Shown: positions 1 to 10,883, counted from the stretch's first letter. The stretch is 64,000 nucleotides of DNA from Lactobacillus laiwuensis (GCF_019972835.1 NZ_BPPB01000001.1:372001-436000); one strand, 5' to 3'. Notes: a model not told the origin generated them from the sequence alone. Numbers and translations: made by a program.

Positions 1-617
1 AATTCCCGAGCAAATCTTTCATATTCTTGCTTTGTCATAGGACAATTTAGATATGCAGCTTCACCTTTGTCATAGCGAGATTTCTTATAGACGATATCCA
101 TATCAATCGAATCAGCCGCAATTATAGGTGCCGCTGCATCAAAAAAATGCAGGCTTTCATTACCTGAAAACTTTTGTATCTCTTCGGCCAGTTTATCACT
201 AGTCAAGGGACCGGTAGCAATAATTGCAATACAATCTTGCGGAATCTGGGTAATCTCTTCGGTATGAAAATTAATATTTGACATTGCATTAAGCTTACTG
301 GTCACATAATCACTGAACTGCTCTCTGTCAACTGCTAATGCTCCACCAGCAGGTACCTGGGAATGATCAGCAGCTGCCATAATAAGCGAATCAAGCTGCC
401 GCATTTCTTCTTTTAATAAACCTACAGCATTAGATAACTGATTTGAACGCATTGAGTTTGTGCACACCAATTCAGCCAGCTTGTCTGTTTTATGCGCCGG
501 GGTCATTTTTTTAGGACGCATTTCGTAAAAATCAACAGCAATTCCACGCTTTGCTAGTTGCCAGGCTGCCTCACTTCCGGCCAGACCGCCTCCAATTACA
601 GTAACTTTTTCTGGCAT
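1..617 (-). CDS. trmFO: TrmFO, tRNA (uracil-54-C5)-methyltransferase, N-terminal part
   Basis: Partial gene: about 205 N-terminal residues are present and the C-terminal half lies beyond the window edge. The family uses folate and FAD to make m5U54 in the T-loop of tRNA. The protein opens with [19 protein letters not shown], a Rossmann FAD-binding GxGxxG motif at about residues 9-14. It continues with the family segment CTNSMRSNQ followed by [16 protein letters not shown]. The ATG at 617 has AAAGGA about 10 bases upstream. It follows topA in the same direction, the usual topA-trmFO order in lactobacilli. Its neighbour on the other side is not visible. Confidence 0.95.
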   Translation of the reverse strand, partial: MPEKVTVIGGGLAGSEAAWQLAKRGIAVDFYEMRPKKMTPAHKTDKLAELVCTNSMRSNQLSNAVGLLKEEMRQLDSLIMAAADHSQVPAGGALAVDREQFSDYVTSKLNAMSNINFHTEEITQIPQDCIAIIATGPLTSDKLAEEIQKFSGNESLHFFDAAAPIIAADSIDMDIVYKKSRYDKGEAAYLNCPMTKQEYERFARE

Positions 618-661
618 ATGATCATATTCCTTTACTAAAATTATTTTACTTTATATACAAG

Positions 662-695
662 AATATCATCAAATCATGACTGATCTGATGATATT
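662..695 (-). terminator. Hairpin after topA, weak terminator candidate
   Basis: A 10-bp perfect inverted repeat (AATATCATCA / TGATGATATT) lies between the topA stop and trmFO. There is no clear T-run on either strand, so it may only attenuate or protect the 3' end and allow read-through into trmFO. Confidence 0.35.
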
Positions 696-704
696 AACAT
701 AAAT

Positions 705-2816
705 TTAACTTTCTACAGTATCTTTTTCAGCACTTGTTTCTTCTTTATAATCGCCATTTGGACAAAGAACAACAGGTCCTTTTTTATTTCTTTTTTCAAC
801 TAGAAAATGGCCACAGTTAGGACAATTTCGGTTAATAGGCTTGTCCCAAGAAACAAAGTCACAATCAGGGTAACGTGAACAGCCATAAAACTTGCGGTTA
901 CGCTTTGATTTTTTTTCAATCACGTCACCTTTGCCGCATTTCGGACAAATAACGCCAACCTTTTTTACAATTGCCTTTGTATTGCGACAATCTGGGAAAC
1001 GTGAGCAGGCGTAAAATTTACCATAGCGTCCCATTTTAATAACCATCGGCGCACCACAGATATCACAATTGAAACCGGCAGGCTCATCTTTTATTTGCAC
1101 CTTTTTGATATCAGCGTCAGCTTTATCTAGCTCCTTTTTAAAGGGATGATAATAATCATCAATTACTTTAACCCAATTTTTCTTGCCTTCTTCAATTCCG
1201 TCAAGATCATTTTCCAATTGCGCAGTAAAATCAATGTTAACAATGTCAGGGAAAAATTTCTCAATTAAATTATCTACAATTTCTCCCAGTTCAGTCGGGA
1301 CAATTGCTTTACCGTCTAATTTAACATAATAACGACGTTGAATGGTATCAATAGTTGGTGCATAAGTGGAAGGACGACCAACACCATTTTCTTCTAGCGA
1401 ATGGACTAAACTGGCCTCAGTGTATCTTGCAGGGGGCATGGTGAAATGTTGTTTATTATCAGATTTAGCTAGTTTAACTTTATCTCCGTCGTTTAATTCA
1501 GGTAATTCAACATTTTTTTCCTGTTGATTATCATAAACTTTTGTGAAGCCGGCAAATTTCATTTTTGAGCCGGTAGTCCTGAATATCACTCCGTTTTGCG
1601 TAATATCTGCTCTTACTGTGTCGTAAACAGCTGGAGTCATCTCACTGGCCAAAAATCTTGACCAAATTAATTTATACAAGCGATATTGTTCAGTAGTTAA
1701 AACTGCTTTGAGGGACTCTGGGGTGCGATAAACACTGGTTGGCCTGATTGCTTCATGGGCATCTTGAGCATCCTCTTGATTTTTGAAATGGCGCGCTCCT
1801 TTAGCAGCATACTCTTTACCATAATTTTCATTTAAAAATTTAGAGGCTTCCGCCTGTGCAATTGGGGATGTCCGTTTAGAATCAGTTCTCATATAGGTAA
1901 TCAAACCGACTGTACCCTGTTTACCCAGGCTAATGCCTTCATAAAGCTGCTGGGCAATGCTCATCGTTCTCCTCGTACGATAATTTAGACGTTTGTTTGC
2001 TTCCTGCTGCATTGTCGAAGTTGTAAAGGGAGCGGCAGGCTGACGTCGACGCTCACGTTTAACAACATTTTCGACTTGAAAGTTCTTCTTTTTATCAATT
2101 TTAGCCAAAACTTTTTTGACAGAATCATTATGGGGTAAATCAGTCTTTTTGCCATTAATACCCCAAAACTGACCTGTGAAAGTCTTTTTTAATTTCTTAA
2201 ATTCTGCCTCAATTGTCCAATATTCCTGTGGCTTAAAATTTTTGATCTCTTTTTCGCGATCAATTACCAATTTTAATGCAACTGACTGAACACGTCCGGC
2301 ACTCAAACCTTTTTTGACCTTTTCCCACAAAATTGGCGAGAGCGAATAACCAACAATTCTATCTAAAATACGGCGAGCTTGTTGAGCATTGACAGTATCC
2401 ATGTCGATTGTTCTCGGGTTCTTAAAACTGTTTTTGACAGCATCTTTAGTGACTTCGTTGAATGTCACCCTATTTTTATCTTTTTGATCTAAATTGAGCA
2501 CATGAGCAACATGCCAAGCAATTGCTTCACCTTCACGGTCTGGGTCAGATGCCAAATAAACATCTTTGGCTTTTTTAGCTTCCGACTTAAGTTCCTTAAT
2601 GGTATCACCTTTACCCCTAATAGAAATATATTTTGGCTTATAATTATTATCAAAATCAATTCCCATTTGCGACTTAGGCAAGTCACGAATATGACCTTTA
2701 GAAGCAATTACACGATAATTACGTCCTAAATATTTTTCAATTGTTTTAGCTTTAGCAGGAGACTCAACTATTACTAGCGTCTTCTTACGTTTCTTTGGCT
2801 TTGATTTAGTAGGCAT
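705..2816 (-). CDS. topA: DNA topoisomerase I
   Basis: Type IA topoisomerase that relaxes negative supercoils. The N-terminal TOPRIM domain starts at [19 protein letters not shown] and carries the metal-binding DPDREGE at about residues 92-98. The catalytic tyrosine is in ITYMRTDS (about Y308). The C-terminus has three zinc-ribbon-like Cys clusters, two of them with full CxxC...C pairs and the last degenerate. Length, 703 aa, is normal. A longer reading from ATG 2831 exists, but its first codons are the SD AGGAGG itself, so the start is the ATG at 2816, six bases beyond it. It sits 61 bases downstream of dprA and is probably cotranscribed. Confidence 0.97.
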   Translation of the reverse strand: MPTKSKPKKRKKTLVIVESPAKAKTIEKYLGRNYRVIASKGHIRDLPKSQMGIDFDNNYKPKYISIRGKGDTIKELKSEAKKAKDVYLASDPDREGEAIAWHVAHVLNLDQKDKNRVTFNEVTKDAVKNSFKNPRTIDMDTVNAQQARRILDRIVGYSLSPILWEKVKKGLSAGRVQSVALKLVIDREKEIKNFKPQEYWTIEAEFKKLKKTFTGQFWGINGKKTDLPHNDSVKKVLAKIDKKKNFQVENVVKRERRRQPAAPFTTSTMQQEANKRLNYRTRRTMSIAQQLYEGISLGKQGTVGLITYMRTDSKRTSPIAQAEASKFLNENYGKEYAAKGARHFKNQEDAQDAHEAIRPTSVYRTPESLKAVLTTEQYRLYKLIWSRFLASEMTPAVYDTVRADITQNGVIFRTTGSKMKFAGFTKVYDNQQEKNVELPELNDGDKVKLAKSDNKQHFTMPPARYTEASLVHSLEENGVGRPSTYAPTIDTIQRRYYVKLDGKAIVPTELGEIVDNLIEKFFPDIVNIDFTAQLENDLDGIEEGKKNWVKVIDDYYHPFKKELDKADADIKKVQIKDEPAGFNCDICGAPMVIKMGRYGKFYACSRFPDCRNTKAIVKKVGVICPKCGKGDVIEKKSKRNRKFYGCSRYPDCDFVSWDKPINRNCPNCGHFLVEKRNKKGPVVLCPNGDYKEETSAEKDTVES

Positions 2817-2877
2817 CAAAAGCCTCCTCATTTAAATTCTTTTTTAAATACTCATTTGAGAATAGAATATTTAACTA

Positions 2878-3729
2878 CTAATTGTCAAATCTTTCAAGTT
2901 GCAAGTCAAAATCAGTGATTGGATAAGCACCCGCTTGAATTAGTTTATTGGGTCCTTGAGATAGTTCACTGGTAATAGGACCTGGTAAAGCATAAATGTC
3001 CCGATTTTCTTGTAGAGCCAGGTTTGCTGTAATTAGAGAACCTGACTTCTGCTTTGCCTCAGTAACAATTACACTGTCAGCTATTCCAGCCAAAATTCTG
3101 TTTCGCTGGGGAAATCTATAAGGCCTGGGTGGAGTATCAGGCAAATATTCACTCATTAATAGGCCTTTTTGAGCAATTTCTTTTTGCACATGTTGGTTTA
3201 TTTGCGGATAAAAATGGTTTAAACCATTTCCAACCACTGCAATTGTTTGACCATTAAATTTCAGTGCCGCCTTATGCGCCATAACGTCCACACCCTTAGC
3301 CAGTCCACTGGCAATAATAAAATCATCCTTTATTAGATTAGGCACAAGTTTATTCAAAACCAGGCTGCTATAATTAGTGGCTTGACGGGAACCTACAATT
3401 GTTATGATTCTTTTCTGAAGTAATTCCAAATTTCCCTGTAAAAATAAAATTAAAGGTGGCTGATATATTTGACGTAGTTTTTCGGGATATTCTGCGTCAA
3501 AAAAGCTAATAACCCGACATTGCTTTTCTATTCTTCTGATCATTTTATCTGCATATCTGTCATTATAAGCATTCAGACAAACTTTTATCAAATTACTTGT
3601 CAAATTTAAGTTTTTAATAGTCTGAATATCAATATCAGCAAGTTGCAACTGACTGGCAACTTGTAACATCTTAACATATCCAATACCTTTTTGTAATTTT
3701 AAGCGCAAGAGAAAATTGGTAATCTTCAT
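2878..3729 (-). CDS. dprA: DNA-processing protein DprA (Smf)
   Basis: Protects incoming single-stranded DNA and loads RecA during natural transformation. The 283-aa protein has an N-terminal helical region, then the Rossmann-like DprA core: IVGSRQATNYS, IASGLAKGVDVMAHKAAL, FPQRNRILAG and KSGSLITANLALQENR are all hallmark segments. SD AGGAGG lies directly before the ATG at 3729. It lies between rnhB and topA, the common Firmicutes order. comEA and comEC occur elsewhere in the window, so parts of an uptake system are present. Competence itself cannot be judged from this. Confidence 0.95.
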   Translation of the reverse strand: MKITNFLLRLKLQKGIGYVKMLQVASQLQLADIDIQTIKNLNLTSNLIKVCLNAYNDRYADKMIRRIEKQCRVISFFDAEYPEKLRQIYQPPLILFLQGNLELLQKRIITIVGSRQATNYSSLVLNKLVPNLIKDDFIIASGLAKGVDVMAHKAALKFNGQTIAVVGNGLNHFYPQINQHVQKEIAQKGLLMSEYLPDTPPRPYRFPQRNRILAGIADSVIVTEAKQKSGSLITANLALQENRDIYALPGPITSELSQGPNKLIQAGAYPITDFDLQLERFDN

Positions 3730-3774
3730 AAAAAACCTCCTAAATACAAATACGTAAAAAGGAGATATATTTTT

Positions 3775-4530
3775 TTATTTTTGAAAAGCATTCACTGGTG
3801 CAAAAGTTTTGCGGTGAATTGGTGTTGGTCCATATTTTGTCAGCGCTTGAAGATGAGCTTTAGTGCCATAGCCAGCATTTTTATCGAAATGATATTCAGG
3901 ATAAATTTTGGCATAGTCCGCCATCAAGTTATCCCTGAATACTTTGGCAACAATTGAAGCAGCAGCAATTGAATTTGATTTGGCGTCACCCTTTATTAAC
4001 CGAATCTGTGGCAATTTAACTGGTACTTGCATAGCATCAACAAGCAGAGCATCAGGTTTAACGTCTAAATTCTTTACAGCTTCAGCCATTGCCAAACGAT
4101 CTGCTTCATAAATATTTATTTCATCAATCACTTGCGGGCTTTTTAGGCCGATTGCCACACTAACTGCTTCCTTTAAAATTAAAGGATATAATTCTTGGCG
4201 GCGACTGGCGCTTAATTTTTTAGAGTCATTGACATCAGTCAAATCAAAATTGTCATCAATAATTACAGCAGCTGTCACAACAGGACCAGCTAATGGTCCT
4301 CTGCCGACTTCATCTACCCCTGCAACAAGCTCTTTTTTGGCCCAAAAAGTTTTCTCATAGGCAAACCTTTTTGTGAAAGCAGCTTTTTTCTTGGCCAATT
4401 TTTGCTGGCGATTATGGTAACTAAGTAAGAGCTTTTGAACACCGACACGTGTATCGTTTTCTAAAATTTTTAAATCTTTTGGATTGACTGAGCCCTGTGC
4501 CAGTAATTTTTTTATTTCACCAATTGTCAT
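3775..4530 (-). CDS. rnhB: Ribonuclease HII
   Basis: Removes RNA from RNA-DNA hybrids and misincorporated ribonucleotides. The catalytic DE pair is at D73-E74 in [17 protein letters not shown]; further conserved parts are [18 protein letters not shown] and the C-terminal [11 protein letters not shown]...HRKTFAPV. An N-terminal extension of about 65 residues, typical of Firmicutes RNase HII, is present. Its ATG overlaps the ylqF stop by four bases (ATGA), so translation is coupled to the ribosome-assembly GTPase upstream. Confidence 0.97.
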   Translation of the reverse strand: MTIGEIKKLLAQGSVNPKDLKILENDTRVGVQKLLLSYHNRQQKLAKKKAAFTKRFAYEKTFWAKKELVAGVDEVGRGPLAGPVVTAAVIIDDNFDLTDVNDSKKLSASRRQELYPLILKEAVSVAIGLKSPQVIDEINIYEADRLAMAEAVKNLDVKPDALLVDAMQVPVKLPQIRLIKGDAKSNSIAAASIVAKVFRDNLMADYAKIYPEYHFDKNAGYGTKAHLQALTKYGPTPIHRKTFAPVNAFQK

Positions 4531-5366
4531 AACCGATCCAAAGTAATCCTTCCTACTTTTCCTTTACGCAATCTTTGCAATAAATACATAGAGAAACGAT
4601 CATAATCGTCACGCATACCATATTCCTCCGTCAGTGCCAGTAGCAGATCAGTATCATTGATATTTTGAATTTCTTCTTTGGAAGTTCTAGCAAACTTGCT
4701 TAAATCATTTAAATAGTGTTTACGTAACTTTGCTAACAAAAATAAGGCAACATCATCAGCGCTAAAAACAGTATCCTTAATTGCTCCCAGTGCTGCAAGC
4801 TTTAGTCCGACTGTTTGATCTTCGAATTTAGGCCACAGAATACCAGGTGTATCTAAAATTTGAATATTATCGGCTGTTTTGAGCCAATTTTGTCCTTTGG
4901 TTACGCCTGGCTTATTACCAACCTGGGTCACATTGCGACCAACAAGACGGTTAATAATTGTGGACTTGCCACAATTGGGAATTCCAGCTATTGCAACTCT
5001 GATAACAGGACTAGTTGCACCTTTTTGTTGTAATTTTTTAATTTTCGCTGCAGCAGCTTTTTTGATCATCTTCACTAACACTTGCATGTTAGTATTATGA
5101 AGAGAATCCAAGGCCATCACAAACTTACCCTTAGTGGTAAATTTTTTTTGCCATCTTTTAGTCATCACTGGATCTGCCAAATCAGCTTTATTCAAAATAA
5201 TTAAATGTGGTTTGTCACCAACAAGTTTTTCGATCATCGGATTGCGTGACGATTGAGGAATACGTGCATCTAAAACTTCTATAATGACATCAATTAAATT
5301 CATTTTATCTTCAAGTTGATTGCGAGCTTTATTCATATGCCCGGGATACCACTGAATATTAACCAT
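4527..5366 (-). CDS. ylqF: Ribosome biogenesis GTPase YlqF/RbgA
   Basis: Circularly permuted GTPase required for late 50S assembly (recruitment of L16 and neighbours). The order of motifs shows the permutation: G4 NKAD at 59-62 comes before G1 GIPNCGKST at about 128-136 and G3 DTPG at 172-175. The start [13 protein letters not shown] is the conserved N-terminus. Length 279 aa is normal. SD AGAAAGG precedes the ATG. It is the first gene of the rbgA-rnhB-dprA-topA run, set apart from yozE by a terminator. Confidence 0.96.
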   Translation of the reverse strand: MVNIQWYPGHMNKARNQLEDKMNLIDVIIEVLDARIPQSSRNPMIEKLVGDKPHLIILNKADLADPVMTKRWQKKFTTKGKFVMALDSLHNTNMQVLVKMIKKAAAAKIKKLQQKGATSPVIRVAIAGIPNCGKSTIINRLVGRNVTQVGNKPGVTKGQNWLKTADNIQILDTPGILWPKFEDQTVGLKLAALGAIKDTVFSADDVALFLLAKLRKHYLNDLSKFARTSKEEIQNINDTDLLLALTEEYGMRDDYDRFSMYLLQRLRKGKVGRITLDRL

Positions 5367-5383
5367 TTTTTGCCTTTCTTACG

Positions 5384-5415
5384 CGAAAAGGGCCCCTTAT
5401 CACTTGGGAGCCCTA
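5384..5415 (-). terminator. Terminator after yozE
   Basis: GC-rich imperfect hairpin on the minus strand (GGGCTCCC pairing with GGGGCCC, one bulge) followed by TTTT. It separates degV-yozE from rbgA. Confidence 0.6.
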
Positions 5416-5417
5416 GT

Positions 5418-5648
5418 TTAATACGTCATCTTTTCACGATACATTTGATATGCTTTGTCAAAAATGCTCATGCTTGGTAAATAACCACCATTAAGCTCAA
5501 GATAATCAGATAATTTTTCATAATTCTGCTCTTGTTTAGGAAAAGTCTGGTCATTTTGCGCATTATTTGCAAACTGTGCAACTTCATCATTTGAATCAGC
5601 ATTCCGCTGAGTCATTAAATAGCGATAAAAGCTCTCTCTATATGCCAA
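5418..5648 (-). CDS. YozE SAM-like family protein (UPF0346)
   Basis: A 76-aa acidic helical protein of the YozE/UPF0346 family, recognised from [19 protein letters not shown] and the C-terminal [18 protein letters not shown]. The function of the family is unknown; its fold resembles a SAM domain. The start codon is TTG at 5648. The GGAG of the SD lies within the last codons of degV and the stop of degV is only a few bases upstream, so the two are translationally coupled. DegV-YozE pairing is common in lactobacilli. Confidence 0.88.
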   Translation of the reverse strand: MAYRESFYRYLMTQRNADSNDEVAQFANNAQNDQTFPKQEQNYEKLSDYLELNGGYLPSMSIFDKAYQMYREKMTY

Positions 5649-5651
5649 TTT

Positions 5652-6512
5652 TTACTCCGTATAATATAAAACTGCATAAGCACCCATCCCTGCGTGCGTT
5701 GCAATAATAGGACTGGTTTCTCGCACTAAAACATCAATTTTGGAATTAATATCTTTAATTTTTTGGGCAAAATCAAGCAGCTTTTGCGGTGTGCTGCCCG
5801 TTGCAACGTATGAGATACCGACTTCCTTGATTTTTTCTTTGTTGGCCTCAATTTCATCTAAAATGCGTTTATCAAAAGCTAAAGAAAACTTCTTGCCTCT
5901 TCCTTTTTTTGCAATTTTCAAATGACCATTCGGCATTTGCAATTCAATGTGTATATTAAGCATGTTGACAATTTTACCAGCTAAAGGACCTAGGCGTCCA
6001 CCTTTAACCACATTTTCTAAATTGACAATAAGTAAATGCAAACGCTGCGTTTTTTTAATTTTTTCAATATGAGCCAAAATTTCAGGAATACTTTTGCCAG
6101 CGGCAATATCCCGTGCAGCGGCTAATACCTGAAAGCCTTCTGAGCGGTCAGTTAATTCAGAGTCAACTATATGTACCAAATCTGATTTACCAGTTAGCTT
6201 GACTGCCTGACGAGCTGCATCAATTGTACCGCTTAATACCTTCGCCAAAAATATACCAATGACTTCGCTACCATCTTTAGTTAACTCATTAATCGCATCA
6301 ACCATGGTTCCTATAGGCGGTTGGCTCGTAGTTGGCAACTTTTTAGATTCACTCATTTTTTGGACAAATTGCTGCCGGGTTATTTCCACCCCATCAAGAT
6401 AATTATTACCATCGATTGTGACCGATAAAGGCACAACGGTAATATGATATTTTTTAATTTCTTCCGGTGTTAACTGCGCAGAAGAATCAGTCAAAATTTT
6501 AATTTCTGACAA
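5652..6512 (-). CDS. DegV family fatty-acid-binding protein
   Basis: DegV/FakB-type protein that holds a fatty acid between two alpha/beta domains and can present it to a fatty acid kinase. The family start IKILTDSSAQL and the TTSQPPIG segment (fatty-acid contact region) are clear, followed by GRLGPLAGK. About 286 aa. The reading frame is open from a TTG at 6527, but GAGG lies between that codon and a second TTG at 6512, at suitable SD spacing, so I take TTG 6512. The upstream gap of about 100 bases before the divergent haemolysin-III gene must hold both promoters. Confidence 0.9.
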   Translation of the reverse strand: MSEIKILTDSSAQLTPEEIKKYHITVVPLSVTIDGNNYLDGVEITRQQFVQKMSESKKLPTTSQPPIGTMVDAINELTKDGSEVIGIFLAKVLSGTIDAARQAVKLTGKSDLVHIVDSELTDRSEGFQVLAAARDIAAGKSIPEILAHIEKIKKTQRLHLLIVNLENVVKGGRLGPLAGKIVNMLNIHIELQMPNGHLKIAKKGRGKKFSLAFDKRILDEIEANKEKIKEVGISYVATGSTPQKLLDFAQKIKDINSKIDVLVRETSPIIATHAGMGAYAVLYYTE

Positions 6513-6630
6513 CGTACTCGCCCTCAATTCTGATTTGATGTTCTCATTTATGATAGAATGTGAACTGTGTTAATTATAAATTATTATAGCAAAAAAACTA
6601 GCAAAAAAAAGAAAGCGAACAAACTGTTTC

Positions 6631-7299
6631 ATGATGAAATTGCAAAAAATTTGGCAAGAACCTGCACAAAGATCCAAAACTTATTACCTAGTAGATAATA
6701 TTCTCAGTGCTGTCACGCATGGAATTGGTTTTTGCCTGGCAGTTGCCGGATTAGTACTTTTAATTATCAAAGCTGTTTCAACACATAGTCCATTGAGAAT
6801 TGTTACATTTACTATTTATGGCTCCTGTTTGCTTCTGCTTTATCTTTTCTCTACACTTTTCCATAGTCTCATTTTCACTCGGGCTCGCAATGTTTTTCAA
6901 ATTTTTGATCATTCATCAATTTTTTTGTTAATTGCAGGATCGTATACTCCTTTTTCCTTAGTAGCAATAGGTGGCAAATGGGGCATACTTTTATTTGCTC
7001 TGGTCTGGATAATTGCAATATTTGGTATCATTTACTACATTTTTAATCGTGGTAAACATGTCATACTAGATACTATTTTATATGTGGCCATGGGCTGGTT
7101 GGTGATTTTAGCTGGTAACCATTTGTATGTGCGACTCAGCCCTGTTGGTTTTTGGCTTTTAGTTAGCGGTGGTGTAGCTTATACTGTTGGTGCCCTATTG
7201 TACACAATGAAAAGAATTCCTTTTATTCACGTAATCTGGCACCTGTTCGTCATTTTAGGCTCGGCTTTAATGTTTTTCTCTGTGCTATTCTATGTCTAG
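6631..7299 (+). CDS. Haemolysin III family membrane protein (PAQR/TrhA)
   Basis: A 222-aa polytopic membrane protein with about seven hydrophobic segments. It carries the PAQR-type metal-site residues in TLFHSLIF, IFDHSSIFLLIAGSYTPF and HVIWHLFVILGS. Bacterial members (YqfA/TrhA) affect membrane energetics and lipid homeostasis; the haemolysin name is historical. It is a single plus-strand gene, and its stop is only one base from the convergent cca stop, with no obvious terminator between them. Two adjacent ATG codons are possible starts; the first is used here. Confidence 0.92.
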   Translation: MMKLQKIWQEPAQRSKTYYLVDNILSAVTHGIGFCLAVAGLVLLIIKAVSTHSPLRIVTFTIYGSCLLLLYLFSTLFHSLIFTRARNVFQIFDHSSIFLLIAGSYTPFSLVAIGGKWGILLFALVWIIAIFGIIYYIFNRGKHVILDTILYVAMGWLVILAGNHLYVRLSPVGFWLLVSGGVAYTVGALLYTMKRIPFIHVIWHLFVILGSALMFFSVLFYV

Positions 7300-7300
7300 G

Positions 7301-8500
7301 TTAATTCATTTGCTGCAAATAATCTTGAATATCATCCTTAGAATTGCCTAACTCGCCTGAAATAACTTTTTGCTTAATTTCATTGAGTATTTGTCCCAAT
7401 TTCGGACCAGGCTTTATGCCGTTTGCAATTAAGAATTGCCCGTCAATAGCCAATTCTGACATTGATTTGATTGGCAAAGCAGTATAGCGATCGACCAATG
7501 CTTCGGAATTGACCGGCTGTCCCAAAATATGTGCTACATCTATTGTGTTTAACAAAATGTCTTTACCGGCATTAAACAACTCAAGATCAGAAGGCGACTT
7601 TTCAGAAATCAAATCAAACAGAGCCACAATTTTTCTAACTTTTTCTGTCATAGCGTTTGAATTTTTCCAATCACGCATGAAGCGTGCTATTTGGTTATCG
7701 GAAATTTTTAACAAAATAATAATTATAGACCAAAGACTAGTTTCCATACTGGGATTAAATTTTAATTTAGGATAAATTGCCAATAAATCACTTTTGCCGG
7801 CAAAATCCGGTACACTTTCACTTAACTCAGTTTGTAAAAAAATTTTGAAGGCATCCCGCGAATTTATTCCAGTACCCATTTTGACAAATTCATCACGAAT
7901 TCTTTCAACTGAAATTTTGGACAATAATTGATGTAAGTCACTCACTGCCTCTTTAGTTTGAGATTCAAGCTCAAAATTAAGCTGACTCATGAAGCGGACT
8001 GCTCTCATCATACGTAGAGCATCTTCATGAAACCTTTTCATGGGATCTCCTACTGCTTTGATAAGGTGCTTTTGCAAATCCCCTAATCCGTTAAAAAGAT
8101 CAATTACTTCACCGGTTCTATTCATTGCCAATGCATTGATGGTAAAATCACGTCTTTTCAAATCTTCAGCCAGATTTTGCACAAAAGTGACATGATCCGG
8201 TCTGCGAAAGTCTTGGTAGCCTGATTCTGTTCTAAACGTGGTAATTTCGTAACTAGCGCCATCATTTAAAACAGTAACTGTACCATGTTTAATTCCCGTA
8301 TCAATAGTTTTGGGAAAAATTTGTTTAACTTCTTCTGGGTATGCGCTGGTAGCAATATCTATGTCGTGAATCGGCCTTTTTAAAATTAAATCGCGAACCG
8401 CTCCCCCAACAAAATATGCTTCATAGCCAGCTTGTTCTAACTGCTTAAGCACGGGAAACGAGGCTGTAAAAATCGGTGGTAAATTATTTATTTTTATCAT
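7301..8500 (-). CDS. cca: CCA-adding tRNA nucleotidyltransferase
   Basis: Adds or repairs the 3' CCA of tRNAs. The class II nucleotidyltransferase head is clear: [29 protein letters not shown] with the GGxVRD and DxD metal motif. The RRDFTINAL segment and [15 protein letters not shown] follow, then a helical RNA-binding tail. At 399 aa it is typical for lactobacilli. The divergent start region with yitT is 87 bases. It overlaps no neighbour but ends one base from a convergent gene. Confidence 0.96.
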   Translation of the reverse strand: MIKINNLPPIFTASFPVLKQLEQAGYEAYFVGGAVRDLILKRPIHDIDIATSAYPEEVKQIFPKTIDTGIKHGTVTVLNDGASYEITTFRTESGYQDFRRPDHVTFVQNLAEDLKRRDFTINALAMNRTGEVIDLFNGLGDLQKHLIKAVGDPMKRFHEDALRMMRAVRFMSQLNFELESQTKEAVSDLHQLLSKISVERIRDEFVKMGTGINSRDAFKIFLQTELSESVPDFAGKSDLLAIYPKLKFNPSMETSLWSIIIILLKISDNQIARFMRDWKNSNAMTEKVRKIVALFDLISEKSPSDLELFNAGKDILLNTIDVAHILGQPVNSEALVDRYTALPIKSMSELAIDGQFLIANGIKPGPKLGQILNEIKQKVISGELGNSKDDIQDYLQQMN

Positions 8501-8587
8501 TATTATCTCAACTCATTTATCTGTGTTTTTATTTTTAATTTATGGTAGTTTTAAAGTATTAATTTATATAGAGAAAGTTTTATTATC

Positions 8588-9475
8588 ATGAAAAAGATTA
8601 ACAAAAAAATTATTTTTGAACTTATAATGATTATGATTGGCTGTGGCATTTATGGCCTCAGTCTTGACATGATCTCAGTGCCAAACCAGCTCACAGATGG
8701 TGGGATTAGTGGCATAACTCTGCTTTTGAGACATTTCTGGGGCATTAATATGGGTCTATCATCTCTGTTATTAAATATCCCTTTAATTATTTTAGGCTAT
8801 CGTTCCATGGGAAAAAGACTTTTAGCCTATACTATCTGGGGCACTTTATGGCTGTCATTTTTCTTATGGTTCTGGCGCTTAATCCCTATTATATATCAAT
8901 TGAACTTAGAACACGACCTCTTCTTGTCCGCCATACTTGCTGGAACCCTTTCTGGTATTGGTCTGGGCCTGGTTTTTCGATATAACGGTACTTCTGGAGG
9001 GACAGATATTATTGCCCGCATTATGCAAATGAAATATGGCATGTCTTCTGGCAAAGTTTTATTGGTCTGTGACACGATTATTTTATTGTCATCGTTATCA
9101 TATTTAGACCTTAAACATATTATGTATACCTTAGTGGCTGCATTCATTCTTTCCAGGGTGATGGATGCAGTTCAGCAAGGAGCCTATTCTGCACGTGGCT
9201 TAATTATTATTTCGGATAATTATCAGCAAATAGCCAAAATGATAGACCTGAAATTAGATCGCGGCTTTACTTATTTTGAAGCTCGCGGTGGCTTTAAAAA
9301 AACTAAGCGGCCTGTAATCTATCTGGTAGTTTCACCACGAGAAATTCCTTTAGTAAAAGAGTTAATAGCTACAGAAGACCCCCAGGCTTTTGTAAGCGTC
9401 ATTGAGGTACATGAAGTCTTAGGAGAGGGTTTTACATATAAGCAAAAAAGCAATCATTTTTTGATAAGAAAATAA
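8588..9475 (+). CDS. YitT family membrane protein
   Basis: A 295-aa integral membrane protein. The N-terminal about 190 residues hold five to six hydrophobic segments with the YitT motif VPNQLTDGGISGITLLL and the repeat-like RYNGTSGGTDIIARIMQ. The C-terminal about 80 residues form the soluble DUF2179 domain (RGFTYFEARGGFKKTKRPVIYLVV). The role is unknown, with transport suggested for relatives. SD GAGAAAG precedes the ATG. It is monocistronic, with the hairpin at 9517-9554 downstream. Confidence 0.92.
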   Translation: MKKINKKIIFELIMIMIGCGIYGLSLDMISVPNQLTDGGISGITLLLRHFWGINMGLSSLLLNIPLIILGYRSMGKRLLAYTIWGTLWLSFFLWFWRLIPIIYQLNLEHDLFLSAILAGTLSGIGLGLVFRYNGTSGGTDIIARIMQMKYGMSSGKVLLVCDTIILLSSLSYLDLKHIMYTLVAAFILSRVMDAVQQGAYSARGLIIISDNYQQIAKMIDLKLDRGFTYFEARGGFKKTKRPVIYLVVSPREIPLVKELIATEDPQAFVSVIEVHEVLGEGFTYKQKSNHFLIRK

Positions 9476-9510
9476 CTCATAACATCAAGCTAATTCCGTG
9501 AAGGTTGGCA

Positions 9511-9554
9511 AAAAACAACAGGCTAATAAACCTATAATGATTTATTAGCCTGTT
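9511..9554 (-). terminator. Bidirectional terminator between yitT and the TPR gene
   Basis: Perfect 14-bp inverted repeat (AACAGGCTAATAAA / TTTATTAGCCTGTT, 10-base loop). On the minus strand it is followed by GTTTTTT, which makes it a terminator for the TPR gene. On the plus strand the tail is only AAATTT, so it should be weaker for yitT. Confidence 0.8.
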
Positions 9555-9626
9555 AAATTTATAAATAGTGAGATTGGGACAAAAATAAGAGATATTTTTT
9601 ATCATCTGGCTGCTTGTATTTTCCCA

Positions 9627-10883
9627 TTATGTCCGTAATTCATCATATAAATCCTGCATTTCAGTATCTTCGGGTTCAAGTTTCAAATACGACTTAAGTA
9701 ACTCACTGACAATATCTTTAGCATTCGGTTCAGTATTAAAAAAGCGTATCATTTGCTTTAAAAAGGCACTATTGTTTTTAAATTCAGGATAAGCCAGTAA
9801 AAATTCACTTTTGGCTTTTGCGCTCTGATCTAAATTTTGGTAAGAAAGAGCTAAATTCCAATGAACTTGCGGCTCTAAATCTTCTTCGTCAACCTTAGCA
9901 AAAAGAGCAATATTTTCTTCATTCTTATTTTCTGTGACATAAAGATTAGACAACTGGATGCGTAAGTCAAAACTTTCAGGAATCTTTTTAATCCCCTTTT
10001 TTAGCAAGTTTTCAGCTGTATCTAATTCATTCAGTTTAATTGCTGCTTGTGCACCTTTCTTGTATAAAACTGGATCTAATTCATTGTAGGCAAGACCGGC
10101 CTGAGCAGAACGCAATTCCTGTTCATTATTGTTTTTGTGCTCGTAAGCTGTAGTAAGCAAGCGGTATGCATTTACATAATCGGGACTCTGATCAATTACC
10201 TCATTTAAGTATTTAATTGCCTGGTCATCTTTATGCAAAGTTAACATAACTAATGCAGCCTGATATTTGCTATCAATATCAAGGATATCATTGCCATTTT
10301 TAGCAATAACTTCACCGGCTTCTTCATAGCGTCCTAATTTTGCAAGAGTTTGAAAAAGTCGATCATTTAAATTCACTTCACTAAAAGTTTTATGTCGTTT
10401 TATCAAATCTTGATACCTGTTAAGAGCCTGGTCGTAGTTTCCACTAAGATAATCCAGTTCAGCCAATCCGAACTTTACGACATCTTCATCTGGGGCAATT
10501 TTTTCTGCCTCTAACAGCTTTTTATAGGCCGTTTCAACCAATCCATTGCTTTGATAATAATCAGCTTGAACTAATAGGCTGTCAAGATAAGAGGTAGAAT
10601 CAGGAGCAATATTATAGAGCAGAGTTAGACCATCTTCATCTCTACCATCATTTAATAAAATCTCAGCTAAATAAATTTTAAATATATCCTCCTGGGGAAA
10701 GCGTGCAATTAGGCTGCGATATATTTCTTTAGCTAAATCTGAAAAACCCAATCCCACTAAATTTTCAGCTAAAGATGCTAGAATTTCAGGTTTATCATTT
10801 TCCAAAGCCTTTTTTAATAATATTTTTTCTTGAGAAAAGTCCTGCTGCTCAATTGCATCTAGAAGCTTTTCAGAGTAGCTCAT
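9627..10883 (-). CDS. Tetratricopeptide repeat protein
   Basis: A 418-aa cytoplasmic protein built almost wholly of TPR-like helical hairpins; repeat-type segments include KYLNEVIDQSPDYVNAYRLL and NLLKKGIKKIPESFDLRIQL. It resembles the YpiA-type TPR protein found next to hup in Bacillales and lactobacilli; no enzymatic motif is seen. The frame opens at an ATG at 10889, but SD GGAGGA abuts that codon, so the ATG at 10883 is preferred. Its partner and role are unknown; the family presumably scaffolds protein complexes. Confidence 0.85.
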   Translation of the reverse strand: MSYSEKLLDAIEQQDFSQEKILLKKALENDKPEILASLAENLVGLGFSDLAKEIYRSLIARFPQEDIFKIYLAEILLNDGRDEDGLTLLYNIAPDSTSYLDSLLVQADYYQSNGLVETAYKKLLEAEKIAPDEDVVKFGLAELDYLSGNYDQALNRYQDLIKRHKTFSEVNLNDRLFQTLAKLGRYEEAGEVIAKNGNDILDIDSKYQAALVMLTLHKDDQAIKYLNEVIDQSPDYVNAYRLLTTAYEHKNNNEQELRSAQAGLAYNELDPVLYKKGAQAAIKLNELDTAENLLKKGIKKIPESFDLRIQLSNLYVTENKNEENIALFAKVDEEDLEPQVHWNLALSYQNLDQSAKAKSEFLLAYPEFKNNSAFLKQMIRFFNTEPNAKDIVSELLKSYLKLEPEDTEMQDLYDELRT

